Shown piece by piece: positions 9,121 to 21,349 of a stretch of DNA of 64,000 nt. The position numbers were made by a program, and so were the translations under genes. The stretch's first letter is position 1. Every line of letters starts with the position of its first letter. Under the pieces are notes generated by a model, which saw only the letters and a program-made list of their open reading frames with translations, had not been told where the DNA came from and did not search any database. The stretch lies in the NCBI GenBank assembly GCA_037367405.1, contig JAZKJV010002609.1, forward strand, positions 372,001 to 436,000. The letters run 5' to 3'. This stretch comes from Ottelia alismoides. Its lineage: Eukaryota > Streptophyta > Magnoliopsida > Alismatales > Hydrocharitaceae.

Positions 9121-10544
9121 GGCAAGGGTTTTAGTTCTGGACAACTGGGAGGTGGCAGATCTGGCTTCTGATATGTCTGTGTAAAAGTAACCAGGTCTGC
9201 ATGAAAGAACTCTCGCTGCGCATGAATATCCGACAAAGGGAACCCTGCTGAATCTTCTATGAACTGTACTGGCTCACACTCCGTCCTAGCTGTCGGCTCA
9301 GAAGGAATTAGACACGACAAATATTCATCAAAATCATCCCAATCAATGTCTGAATCCGAGGGATTTGAATTAGAAGAACAAGACTGAAAATCATCACCAT
9401 TCGTCCCACAACTATCAGCCTCAAAAGTATCCTCGACCAGGGGTGTGCTCTCCAGGCTCTCAACTGCCATAAGCCGTAAGTACGGTGAATCTGTAGGCAA
9501 GGCGAGGGTCTGTGCTACGGGATCTGTCCAATTGGATTCATCATCTGTCATCACAAAATCACACTCCTGGTGGATGCCTAGCTCGTCCTCTGTCATCTGC
9601 ACGGCATCGCTGGACTGCTCCGAGCATTCTAATTCTCTCGCTCGGGTCTCCTCAATCGTCTCTATTTGTATGGTTTTACCCTCTACACGAAAACATACCT
9701 TCCCACTATCATGATCGGTCACCGCCTTGGCTGTGGCCAAGAATGGGCGTCCAAGTATGATGGGGGCATCAGTTACCGACTCAGGGATCTCCATGTCCAA
9801 TAGAACAAAGTCCACGGGGAATTTCAGGCCCTGAATGGTAACGACCACGTCTCTCAACAACCCTTTCGGCCTCTTAGTCGACCTATCAACAAACTAAAGG
9901 ACTGTCTTGCTCCTAAGAAGAGGACCAAACTCGAATCGGTCGAGTAAGGCTGCCGGAAGAAGGTTAATAGAAGAGCCGCTGTCTAATAGAGTACGATCAA
10001 ACTACTGCTCCTGAATCTTGCATCTGACATAGGGAGCTCCTGCATCTGGTCTCTTGGCTGGCAGTTTGTTCTGAATGGTGCAACAAGTGGAATGAGTGAG
10101 CACATGGATCTGATCTCTGTGGTTCCTCCTCTTCCTGCAAACTGTAGTCTTCTCTTTCAAATTCTTTTTGAAGAGGGGGATGTGCTCAAGTGCTTCATGT
10201 AGAGTCGGCTGAATGCAGAAACTATCAATCATCTGATTGCTGAACTCTACCTGCTGGGTCTTTTTGGGATTTTCTCTTTTATTCCCCTTCGCCCGATGAA
10301 GTGCTTCAGGGAAGGGGATGGTAGGGGCCTCCGCAGATGGAGGACTAGGAAGAGGTTCATGTGATTGTGAAGGAATAGAATCCATACCATGATCATCATT
10401 CAATACATATGGATCTGAAGTGTGAACAGAAACCTTTCCTTTATTTTTTTTGTTCTTTTTGTTGTTAAGATACAAAAGGTGGCAACACAACAGAAGGGAG
10501 CTCAACAAAAGTAGAAGTGGTGGCCTCAGTACCACCAACGACAC
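9121..10544 (-). pseudogene. Aspartic protease and acidic linker, element B
   Basis: The retropepsin-like domain has LLDSGSSINLLP (catalytic D-S-G intact) and IILGRPFLATAKA. It is followed by an acidic linker of about 200 residues that leads into reverse transcriptase. Two stops break it, both TAG: at 10002-10004 just before the active site and at 9894-9896. At the second site element A has a CAG glutamine codon (ILQFEDRS), so a C-to-T change explains it. Upstream, residues rich in K and R precede the protease, as in A and I. Confidence 0.82.
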
Positions 10545-10735
10545 CTATCTTCGCGGCATCAGCGCCGCGCTCTGGCTCTGCATCAAAAATGGTGGCTTCA
10601 GCACCACCGTCTGCATCGGGTATCATGACGGCCTCAGTACCGTCGTCTGGATCTCCATCATTGGTGGCATCAGCACCACCGTCTTCAACATCATAAGCGG
10701 CATCAGCACCGCTACTCTGCTCACATGGTGCGTGG
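10511..10735 (-). repeat. Coding minisatellite in B gag-protease linker
   Basis: About six degenerate units of roughly 33-39 bp each encode a D/G/G-x-E/D-A-T-like block (for example DGGAEAT, DGGADAT, GGTEAT). Element I has only two such units (about 62600-62665), and A has none at the equivalent place. The array lies in the acidic spacer between the gag RSGR motif and protease. Confidence 0.75.
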
Positions 10736-13048
10736 TTCTGCATGTGGTTGTCGCTCAGATGAGGTGCCACCTGCTGGCATCCTACCACTCCTAGTAGTCA
10801 CAAAATCAGCATCATACAAAGAAGAAGACATGTCACTCAAATAATCACTAGGAGAGGTATCCTCTGTGAATTGCACCTGCTCAGACTTCCTCTTCTGATT
10901 GTTCGGATTTGGTTCAATCTGAGCTGGTATGGCGGCTTTTCCCTTGATTAAATCCCTCACCTCCTGCCGGAACTCATCCATGTCCCGCCGGTAGGATACC
11001 TGATGATCAGAAATCATGCGGGCGAGATCCTCAAGAGCTGGGTTCTCGAAGGTGGGAACCTGAGAACCGGAAGTGTTCCCTTGCTGGAAATGAGGTTGCT
11101 GCTGCTGTAACTGGGGAGGATGGGAGTATGTCTGCTGAGGCTGTTGACGCTGCCTCCACTACTGGTTGTGATAGGCGGGACGAAGACCATGCTGGTTCTG
11201 TTGGTGGGCATAATGGGGTTGCTGCTGCTGCTGCTGGCTGTTCTGATATCCCTGAGCCGGAGGCTGCTGTTGGGAAGAGGTGCCACCAGTGGTCCAACGG
11301 AATCCGGGGTGATCGCGATGAATCCCGGGCTACGGGTACCGGTCGTACCATATCCCATTGACTTCCATCAATGGCTCCTACTCGAAGGATGGTGGAGGTA
11401 GAACTGCTAGTGGCTGATCCGACTGATAGACCACCATCTGAGTGTCCTGAGATGGTGGTTGCGAGGGGTAATACTGTAGCAGCGGGACCGACTCTGCCTG
11501 AATGTGGTTGACTTGGCGGTACGAGGCAGAGGGCTGGGTTGAACTGCTATTTCTGGCATCAACATGTGACCTGGGAAGCTGCTGAGAAGATGTTTGTACC
11601 TCCTTCGATGCAAAGAATCTGCGTCTTCAGGTCACTCATGGTCTTGGTTATCTGATCCATCTAGGCCAGTCCTTAAATCTGCTTCTTCTCGAGGATCTCG
11701 AGACGATCCAGCTTCTCACTAATGATGCCCATGTCGGCTGCGGCTGATTCGGCTTGGGTTGCGGCTGCCGATGGAGTGTGAGGACCGGCATCGATGCGGG
11801 CGATCCTCTGAAATGATCCCGCTCCTTGGTGGGGCTTCTGCTGTGTGTAGACTCGGGCTTGGGCCATGACTGTCGCGTTCTCTGCCATCCCTTCATAGAT
11901 GGCCCAAAAGTCATCTTCACCCTTGGAAAAATAGGACCCACCACAAGAGGCATTTACAAGCCCCTACAGCTCCGATGTCAACCCACAGAAGAAACTCTGA
12001 ACTAGATTGGGCTTAGATATATCATGGTGTGGACACCGGTCAATGAGCTCTTTGAATCGATCCCAAGCTTCATGGAACTGTTCATTAGGGATCATTATGA
12101 AATTGCTGATCATAGCTCGTGCTACGTTAGTCCGGTCGAGACAATAGTACTTATTCAGGTATGCGGTCCGGAGTTCTGTCCAAGTGTCGACGAATCTCCC
12201 CAAATGTTTTATCAGTACGTGGCTCTATCAACCAAAGAGAAGGGGAAGGTTATCATCTTGATGGTGTCCTCAGTCACCAGCCTGTCATGATTGTACTACA
12301 GATCATTTCGAATTCTTGCAAATGGAGGTGTGGCTCTTCGGTCTCCAACCCATGAAATTTTGGCAATAACTGGATAGTGTGCGGGCGAAGCTCGAAATCT
12401 CCATGGATGGGAGGGAGTCGGATCCACCGATGAGTGAGGGATGCGGCTGGATTGTACAATTCTCTCATGATTGTCTGTAGCGGTCGCTCCTGATTTGGTT
12501 CTCCTCCCTCGTCTGCCACTACTGGTATATCACCTCCACCGCCACCACCCCCAGGTTTGTTTTCTCGCATCTGCGTGATCTCTCTCATGAGGTCACCCAT
12601 GAATACTCCCTGGTCCCAGATCCATCTCTGCATAGTCTCCAAGGATGCTAGAAGTGAATTGTTGAGGGCGGCTTGATCATATAAAAATGGAGGGTGTTTC
12701 TGCTCATCTGGGTGTTCTCCTCGGTTTGCCATCTCTGGATTCTCTGAAAAAGGCAAAATAACCCATTTCATGTGCCGTCAAATGCTTTGAGCTCTGTGAT
12801 GCACTAAACTCTGAAATTCTTGGACTGATGGAAGGAGAAGGGTGGTCGAGGGGGAATAGGGTGGAAGTGAACTCAGGCTCGGAGAGTGGGTCTGGACTCC
12901 CCGAGGTTGTCCTAGATGAATAGGGAGGAGTGTTGGATAGCGGTGCTGCCAAAGACGGCCTAAGAGATCTCCGTCCCATCATCTTGATTATTCGAGAAGA
13001 GCAAGGTTGAGAAATGAAGAAGGAAGGAGGGTGGGCAAAATTGCGCAC
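10545..13048 (-). pseudogene. Gag, element B, with stops and frameshifts
   Basis: The N-terminal polar region (12704-13048) is followed by a gly-rich stretch and the gag domain: HRWIRLPPIHGDFELRP, LLPKFHGLETEEPHLHLQEFE (to 12274), then after a frameshift FPFSLVDRA, stops, and FHEAWDRFKELIDRCPHH (11964-12203). The end of the domain with MAENATVMAQARVY lies at 11673-11888. Q-rich and acidic segments follow to RSGRMP near 10790. At least three interruptions make it non-functional. It aligns block by block with gag of A and I. Confidence 0.82.
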
Positions 13049-14721
13049 AATTGTGCGGTGTTTTTGATCTTGACCTAAATGCGACTAGAAAATCAAACAC
13101 AAAACAAGGGGATTCACCAACTCAACGCATGAAGCCGTGAAGGTTCGGCTTTTATCTTTGTAGTTTTTAAAATGAATTTAAGAAGTTATCTTTCAACGAG
13201 TCCTTAGAGCGCTACGCCTATATGAGCGAGAGTACTGCCTGAAAAGTATTCCCATACGTGTCCTCCTCCTGTGTAACCTGTAGCCTGCGCTTTTTAAGGT
13301 CCTTGTAACCCTTCATGGATCCCTACTCAGCCAAAGAAAAGAGGGAGGAAGCCGATAGGCGAAACCGGTACTTCGGATCTCGCTCGCAACGGAATCACCC
13401 GTGAGCTTGCAAGATCCTACTTGGACGCAAGACGATGAGACAGACACACCCGTGAAGGCGTGGCCTATGCACGATACTTTGGACAAGGTCGATGCTCTAC
13501 ACAATAGAGAGTCACCAATGGTGACCAAGCCCTACTCGTCTACGTACGATAGTAGCGCCAATACTTCAGAAATCTAGGCGATACACAAGGCAGCTACAGA
13601 CTGGGTTTTGGGCACTAATCCATACGAAGCCGCTCTCTCACATGGAAGGAGACCTTCCCATGCAACCTGAATACAAGTGAGGGTGTTACTCTCCCAAAGC
13701 AATGAATCCAATTACCAATTTTATTTAGGTCAAGTTTTCTTAGCAGTCCCTTTTTTAATTTTTTTGGTGTTATCGCTTATTTTGAGTCAATTCAAACAAG
13801 TGCCTGACGATTTTATATTTTCTTTGATTCCTAATTGATCCAAAAACAGAGGGAGAAGAGTTGGAAAAGCCGTGTAAGGCGGTGCCAAGATGGAAATCTC
13901 ACCTTTGTGCCTAAATGATGAATGTAAAGATAGAAAGACTTACAGTGCCTCCAGCTCTCTCCATGCAGAATGCAAAACAAGAATTTATAAACCTAATCTA
14001 AATGCTGATATACACATGGAAATCGTCCTAAGCAGGCAATTGCTAACATAAAGAACCACAAGTCGATCACCAATCCTCAATCCTAGAGTCCGGTCTAGGC
14101 TCACCCCTCCTCCTCTCGACAAAACGAGTTCAGGAGCAACGCTTGGCAGGGTGGGCTCGTGGCGCGACGGCTTGAAGATGGTGATCAACTGTTTAATTTA
14201 AACTAAGTCCAAACGCACTATAGGTACATGCAATGGTTATTAGGGTGTTTTGGACCTTACTTATTCGATCAAGCAATGCCTAAAATCTAAGGGCTCATTT
14301 CACAAAAGAAAGGAAAAATAAATCAAAACCGAAAAATGACAGCGAGAAAACGTGAAAAAAAAACCGCGATGAGCCCCCAGATGTACAAACACCTGGAAAT
14401 TAGGCTCGAATGTCCTGAGTGTCCAAGGTACCTGTATTATTACAAATTAAGAACGAATGTCTCTCTTTCACCAAGAAAATAAAAGACTATTTAACACACT
14501 CTCTCAAGTCTCCTGCTCTCTCCTGTCGGTTGGGCTAGAACAACCGACTCCGCCTCCCAAGGTTGCACCAGATTACCTAGGCGATCCTCCTCGATCCGCA
14601 GTCCCTCGCAAGAAGACAAGAAAGACAAATTGTCAGACAGCTCACAAATATATATCAAAAATAGAGAGAGCAATCAAAGTAATAATGTATTCAATCAAAA
14701 ATGTAATCTATACGTTGTTGC
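13049..14721 (-). other. Untranslated leader of element B
   Basis: This leader carries the 5-bp stem with 8-base loop (AGCCG/CGGCT, 13133-13150), the GTTGGTGAA block beside it, and the GGGAGAGTAACACCC stem-loop (13681-13695) after GGGACTGCTAA (about 13750). Near 14605 on the minus strand a pyrimidine-rich stretch ends TTGCGAGGGACTGCGG, matching a block at the same place in H. No coding domain was seen. Confidence 0.72.
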
Positions 14722-14739
14722 TCCCCGGCAACGGCGCCA
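14722..14739 (-). promoter_or_regulatory. Primer-binding site, tRNA-Asp type, element B
   Basis: On the minus strand it reads TGGCGCCGTTGCCGGGGA, identical to that of A, and lies two bases from the LTR end. Confidence 0.93.
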
Positions 14740-14741
14740 CT

Positions 14742-17700
14742 TGATAACTAAGAATTTGCGAGGGTCTAAATAGTCCATGCAAGGAGGGACCTCGATGTCG
14801 CTGCGGCGACCGCTCACAAAATCCTAATTAATCAACAATGAACCCACAATAAATAAATCAAGCAATGAAGAATAAATGTGGAGTCAAATTTATTTTTAAC
14901 TCTACAATAATGTGTATAGTGAAAGTATGTAGAGTGTCGAACACAGGGAGCACACATGATAGATCAAGCAAGTGCAAAAATGTGTGATGTGATTAAGTGT
15001 CTACAATATGCAAATGTTTTTGTGGGTTTTTAATTTCAATTTTTTTATTTTTAATTTTATATTTTGATTTTTAATTTACTGATTTTTATATTTTATATTT
15101 TTTGTTTTATAAATAGGATATATAAATAATATAAGAAAAGAAGTGATAAGATATTTAAAAAAATAAGAGAAAATGCTCAAAAATTAGGAAATAAAATGTT
15201 TTTGGTCTATTTATATTTTTATACTATTTTTGTGATTTTTGGGAATTTTTCTGAATGTTTTTTGGTATTTTTAAAAATCAAAATAAGAGAAAACAGTGAA
15301 TTAACTACTAGCCGAGAATAAAATGTGAATGAAAAATAGCAAACAGTAACAAAATTTCCTAAATTGATTTTAAAATAAATGGAATAAAATAATGAAACTA
15401 CAAGAACTGAGATTATATTTTTAGGATTTTTCTAGAATTTTTTAGATTTTTATGAAGATTTTTTGGGTTTTCTAATTTTTAAGGTTTTTGTTTATAATTT
15501 TTAATGATTTTTGGACTGAAGGTAAAAGATACTAAAATAAACAAAACATAATTTTTTTTGGAATTTTTCAAAAAGATGGTATTTTTTTGGTATTTTCTAA
15601 TGCAAACAATAGCTAAAATGCATGTTTTTTATTTTTCATAAATATTAAAATGCAATAAAAATGAAATGCAAAAATATGGCGTGAATGAGCAAGCAAACAG
15701 GAGCTTATGACATTTTTTGGTAATTTTTTGAATTAAAATGATGCACTAAATAAATAGGAAAACCATACAAAAAATACAAGGCCTAGCAGGGGTATAAGTG
15801 CAATTAGACAAACATCCAGGGGCAAACGTGCAAATTTCACATAAAATATAATAGTGAATATTGTATTTAATGGACCAAATACAAAATACAAGACCTGCAG
15901 GGGTATGCCTGCAAATAACCCAACCAAGCGCGTGACTAGCACGTGCCTGGGAAGGACCTGTATGTAATTTCCAAAATCCTAGGGGCTCACATGCAAAATC
16001 ACCAAAAGTTTTACACTTAATACTAAAGTTTCTGGACTGAGGCAAAATAAGTAAACCTTAAGGGGGGTCCTTGCAAAATGCCCTTCACCTCACGTGTACA
16101 GATCATGTGAGGTGACGTGGCCAGGACCGAAGTGCAAATATTTAAAGTTCAAGGATCAGGACGCAAATATTACAAAATATTTTAAACGGCAAATGAAAGT
16201 TTAAGGACTCAATAAAAATAAAAAAATGACGAGGGGGTCAGATGCAAAATACCCCTTTAAGCGCGCAATCCAATGGCTGGGGGCGAATCACTTGACACGT
16301 GGCAGACGATGGACGACCGATAACGCTTCACGTTGGACGGTGAAGATTAGATCTTCGGATGAAGATCTGACGGTGGAGAGCTTGGTGCGATCCAACGGGT
16401 ACTGGGCGATCTGGAGCTCCGCCTCGATCCAACGGCTACGAAGACCGGAGCAAGAACAGTGGAGGAGCGCCAGCGAGACGACTTTCTCCGAGCTCTTGCT
16501 CTTTCTCCGGTGAACTTCTGTCCTTCAAAATGAGTCTAGAGACTCCTGACGGTCTGGGGTATCTCCAGGAGCATCAAAAGACCTCGGCGACGGGCGAGGC
16601 TCGTGAGGGAGGGTGGCGGAGCTGGAGAGCTCCACGGAGCTCCGGCGAACTTCAAAAATGCTCCTGGGCTCGAGTCAACGAGCCTTGACCTGCAAAAAGA
16701 AGTGAAAGGACCCAGGGCAAAATGCATGGGTCCCGTAGTGGTGGAATGGTGGCGCAAAGCGGTGAGGAGGTGGTCGGCCGGAGGAGCGCTCCGGCAAGTT
16801 CACGTGAGGGTGATTTGATGGATGAAAATGCAAATTTCAAGAGGGCTTTTGATCCTAAGGCTACGGTAAGTAATATGCGAAAGAAAATAAAGGAAAATGG
16901 ATGCCTCAATGGCTGAACACCGGAGGGATATACCTTGACGTCGGCGGTGGTGGCGGAGGTGATTGGAGCCACCTCAGGCTTCGCTCGACCGGCCTAAGAC
17001 GCTCCGAGGGTAGCTGTCACCTTCCTGGAGTGCTCGGGCACAAGAGATGGGAGCTAAACCTAGAATGAGGGGTTCAAATTCAAAAGGGAAGAAGGGACTC
17101 CATTTTATGTGGTTTGACTATGTGACTAGGGCGCTCCAAAGACCAAGGGAGATCGGGCGAATCTACGGTCCTCTACACCAAAAAAAAAACAGGGGCATGA
17201 AAGGCTGATTGTCGAGGAACAAAAGTTACAGAAGGCACATAATGAAAGGGTGCAAGGAGACGCCTCGAAAAATTCATGATTATGAGGGTCAAATGAGGTC
17301 TGACATGCTACACGGGTGGAGGGCAGACAGTTGACCGAGGTCAACGGAGACTGCCCCCTGGTTGGTCTACGTGGACCAACCAGGAAAAACCCCTGAAAAT
17401 ACCTTGTAAATTCAAATTAAAATTGTAAATGACTTTATTATTTTTAGGTTATTAAATAAGGAATATTTGTTATTTTATAAGGTATTTTATTATGAAAATT
17501 AATTATTTTTATGAGGTATAATTTTGTGAGTTACCTTTTATAGCCCTTATAGGTATATTATCTTTATATTTTATTAATTTATTTTTATTTTGTATTTTTA
17601 ATTGATTTAGTTATGTTTATTATTTTATAAATTTGTAAAGTATTTTTATACACTTAAAAAATATTTTTATTTTATTTTCTGATGGGTTTTGTACATTTAA

Positions 17701-18536
17701 TAAAATAAAAGTATAGTTTATGTAGGTATATTTATAGGTATAATACCTATGATTTTATATACAAGTATTTTATTTTGAGTTTTATTTGTATTTTTATTCT
17801 GATTTTAATGCACACAATTATTATAAATACTATTTAAAAAATTATAAAAATATAAAATTATAAAAATAGTGAATAATAAATAAATTGAATATTCTAATTT
17901 GTACAGGTATATAACAAGGGTCCAAAACTCAACTTTCAAACTATAGCTCCACCAAATGTGAAACCACTGCCATTAAATAACTTATTTTTAACTATATGCA
18001 ATTAAAGGTGAGTTTGATGCATTTCAAGTTTTCATTTGTGAGATATGGGTCTAGGAAGTTGGGATTCTGGATTTTTATTCAGACCATAACTTTTTATCTG
18101 TATATTATTTTTGAGTGAAATCAATTTTGTATTTTTTGTATTTAATTATCTACAACTTTCATGTACAAAATTTCTTTATTTGAGGTCTAAAAAGTGGAAC
18201 CAAAAATAGGTCCCAAAATGAATAATGAATTGATAAAATGAATATGTATTTCTGCTGTATTTTGACCCTTATCTCCCCCTACTTTATTCCTTGTCAACCT
18301 ATTTATCAAGATGCCTAGGTCTCGGGGTTTCAAGTCATAAAATATTTATAATATTTTATTCTTTTTCTTTCCTTTTATTTATTCTATAATTTTGGCTTTA
18401 AGTACAGTATTTTATACACTAATTACATGCACATGCATGAATGCTAAAATACAGGAATTAATGGTATTTACATGCATTTGCTAGGGTTTTTGAGGCCAAA
18501 ATGATAGAATAAAGATGATGTAATGCGGATTCATCA
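14742..18536 (-). repeat. 5' LTR of element B (3,795 bp)
   Basis: On the minus strand it starts TGATGAATCCGC at 18536 and ends CTTAGTTATCA at 14742. Large AT-rich blocks flank a GC-rich part (about 16240-17400). An R/U5 block with GTGTTCGACACT is followed by an ACTCTACA/TGTAGAGT stem (14899-14935). Spaced TTGCA and CCCCT modules lie at about 15780-16260. The start, the R/U5 block and the end are similar to the solo LTRs D and E. Confidence 0.88.
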
Positions 18537-19361
18537 GAGATCAACTACAGCTGACTTTCTCCCTACATATGAGAGTGAACTAGGGGATTGTGTGTATGCC
18601 CTACTAACGATCTGTGAGCAGCTCGTCTCAGCCATCTGCTCGAATACCTTTCTGACGGTATCTGCTCTACGTGAAGCATAGCTACCTCCACAGGCAGCAC
18701 TCACTAAACCCTTTATCTCAGGGTTGAGATTGGTGAAGAATAATGGGACCAAGATGTTATCATCCAGACCATGACAATGACATTTCTGCAGGATGTCCTT
18801 ATACCTCTCCTAGGTGTCACAAAAGGCTTCATGGGGTGGCTGGGAAAAGCTATTGATGTGTGTCGTCATCATGTTAGTCCTACTTAGGGGGTAGAACTTC
18901 TTTAGAAACTGGTCCTTGAACTGAGCATAGGTGTTGACTAAAATTACCAAATTATTCACCGAGTAGTCAGCTTTTCCACCCAAGGCAAATGGAAGGGATG
19001 TGCGCCTAATATAATCCTATCTAACCCTAGGATGCCTAAGGTTAGTGCAGACGATCTCGAAGTCCCATAGGAATGCATAAGGTTTCTCAGAAGCATTCCC
19101 ATCAAAGTATGACATCAAGTTCAGAAACTACAGCTTCAACTCAAAATCAACTTCTGGTTCGTACAGACTCAAATAATTCCGAATTATGTATTGTCCAAGT
19201 TGTACTCCGCATCCATCGGAGGTTCGATCCCAAACATTGAGTTGTCCTAGCTGAGCTCGGAGTAAGACTTGTTGCTGCTCAGATGTAACTAATCAGGCAA
19301 ATATCATCCTCATGGGATCCTCGGGGTATTCTTCTTCCTCTTCTTTCTTTTTCGGAGGCAT
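18537..19361 (-). pseudogene. Gag fragment, element C
   Basis: The likely start is the ATG at 19361-19359 (MPPKKKEEEEEYPEDP). Recognisable gag blocks follow with several stops: a YFDGNASEKPYAFL stretch, LPFALGGKADY, FLKKFYPLSRTNMM, and IKGLVSAACGGSY with the spacing of A and B. It ends at the B insertion. Fragment C is more diverged from A and B than these are from each other, so it is an older or different subfamily. Confidence 0.8.
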
Positions 19362-20450
19362 TTTACTCGAATCTTCTTTATGGGATGAACAATGTGGTCT
19401 TGATTAGGAAGGGGATGGTTTGAGAGGTACCATCTTGAGAGTGAGAGATCTTGAACTCAAGAGGATTATGAGTCTAGGTTGGCCTAAGTTATGCTTGGTC
19501 CTTTGAAGATGTACTTCTTAAAGGGTTCAACGAGAGATTTGTGAAGCCCAAATAAATATCCCCCAGTCAGACATCTTCAATGGCAAAAAGAACCAATGAG
19601 AGCAAGGTATTCAATGAGGTGTTAGTTCTACAGTGCACGTAAATGTACGGAGTAAACACACACGATACAAACAAAATACAAATCCCTCAAATTCACCAAC
19701 TCAACATGTGATGGCCGTAAAGGTTTGGCGGAATTATCTTGTCAGTTTTAGTTGGTGACAAATGCAAGTCTTGAAAGATTAACGAGTTGTTAGGTGCCTC
19801 TTCCCTACCGACCGTCCCGATTCTTACGAATAGTTGCACCTACTTTTAACCAGTATAGGAGTAAGTGAGGATCATATAAATATGACTATCCCTTACTTGA
19901 GGATGAAGTCTTACACAGTCTCCTCTAAACCTTCCACTCTATTAAAGAAATTTGGACCGTTTACCGGCTACCCGTAGATCCTCACTGAAAAGTGTCTAAT
20001 CGCTTTTTTGAACCAGTACTCTATATGAAAAATCATGGCTTTGGCTCTATCCTAGTGTCGTCTCTCTCTCTCTCACTTGCAAGTGACTCAGACAATGAGG
20101 GCTTTATGCACCCGAAAAACAAAGTTCTTTTTATTCCAATTTGCTTAATCAGCCTGCTTAATTTAGTCCTAATTTTAAATTTTGTTGTTACTTGAAATTT
20201 AATCTGAACACAAAAACATTTATACCTTTCTGTCTCAAATTCCTTTTATCTCCTAAGTTGTAAAACAAGGGAGGAGTTAGAAATCAGAATGCAAACGTGA
20301 AACGATGATGCATTCTCAGAAGAAGGTAAAGTTTGAGGACTACATTGAACTCGAGTATGAATTTCTTGAACTTTCATGTAATTTATTCTATTTATAAATA
20401 AAATTTTTGCACCACATCTCCCATATTTTTTACTAAAGGATTTTTCCATG
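19362..20450 (-). other. Leader of element C (degenerate)
   Basis: The GTTGGTGAA block (about 19695), a weak GCC/GGC stem at 19713-19731 matching the leader hairpin of the others, a GGACCGTTTACCGGCTACCCG-like block (about 19950), a TC microsatellite (about 20052-20070) and a GGG/CCC stem-loop (20099-20113) occur in the same order as in A. No primer-binding site was found. Confidence 0.62.
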
Positions 20451-21349
20451 ACGATTCTAAAATCATTCGCAATGACATGATAACCCTATAGTTTTAATAA
20501 TTAGAAAGAAGACTCATCAATGTTGCTTTGTTTTACACCAATAACCCATGTTCTTAGATTTTGTTAGTCAAGCTATTAAGTTTCACAGAAGGTATTAGTA
20601 ATAGTAATTGTAACTTGCAAAAAAACCTTTATAAAAAATATATGGTCTTTTGAGATATCATGTTTGCAATCTTGATAAAGTAGTTTGATCGATAATATGC
20701 TTTAGCATCAAATAAGGTTCATCAGAGCTTTATATTTTTGGAGATTTTATGATATTCTGAAGCTTCCCATACTACTAAGAGCTTCCTGGACAAAACGTCC
20801 ACAAGGAGTCCTTATAGATTAGCATCACTAGTCACTATAATCATCACTGGTCACTATAATCTTCATGTCAATATAGTATACAAGGTATATAAATTGTTTT
20901 AAGGAATTAAAAAAATCATGCATGTTGGTGAGGTTTGCAACTTACGAATCATTATAGTTTAGTGATCTATACATTGTATGTTAATTACATATTTCTTGTG
21001 GGAATTGCAGTAGTTGTTTTGTCATCCCACTTCTTTTATTCTCATGTACATGGCATAAACAAGGAACCTAGTTGCCTTGTGAGGTGATTGAGTTAAATGG
21101 GGATGGAGGAAATGATTGCAAGAGAGGAGGCAGGAGAAATACGATGTTGTTCCCATTACCGACAGGTTCAGCACCCTCGAATAGAAGAACAGGGCCATCT
21201 CCTGTCGTATCTTCGTGTCCCCTGAAAGGTCCAACCTCGAGTGCGCCTCGTCGATCCAGCCCCCTGGCAAACAACCTATTAAGGTGGCGGTTGCTGGAGA
21301 GGTGCCCTCAGGGAGCAGGTTGTGGGATGTGGGAGGGACAGAGGGAGGA
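20451..21349. other. Unassigned AT-rich then GC-rich stretch
   Basis: I see no retroelement domain here. A 19-bp near-perfect tandem duplication lies at 20823-20860. A GC-rich part (about 21070-21350) contains an open frame without a recognisable domain. It could be part of the neighbouring hAT element, captured host DNA, or a decayed repeat. Confidence 0.4.

Larger units (their letters stand above)
8349..18536 (-). mobile_element. Element B: Athila-like, degenerate, 5' part
   Basis: The minus-strand order is LTR (18536-14742), tRNA-Asp primer-binding site (14739-14722), leader, gag, protease, linker and reverse transcriptase, broken off at 8349 where A inserted. The rest of pol and the 3' LTR lie left of A, outside the window. 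Gag and pol carry several stops and frameshifts. The flank after the LTR is GAGAT (18537-18541). It belongs to the same LTR family as the solo LTRs D and E. It sits inside gag of fragment C. Confidence 0.87.
18537..20450 (-). mobile_element. Fragment C: gag 5' part and leader of an older Athila-like element
   Basis: This holds a decayed gag N-terminal half and leader on the minus strand. The 3' part is cut by B at 18537. The 5' part fades out near 20450, before any primer-binding site or LTR, so the 5' end has been lost by deletion or rearrangement. Confidence 0.75.
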
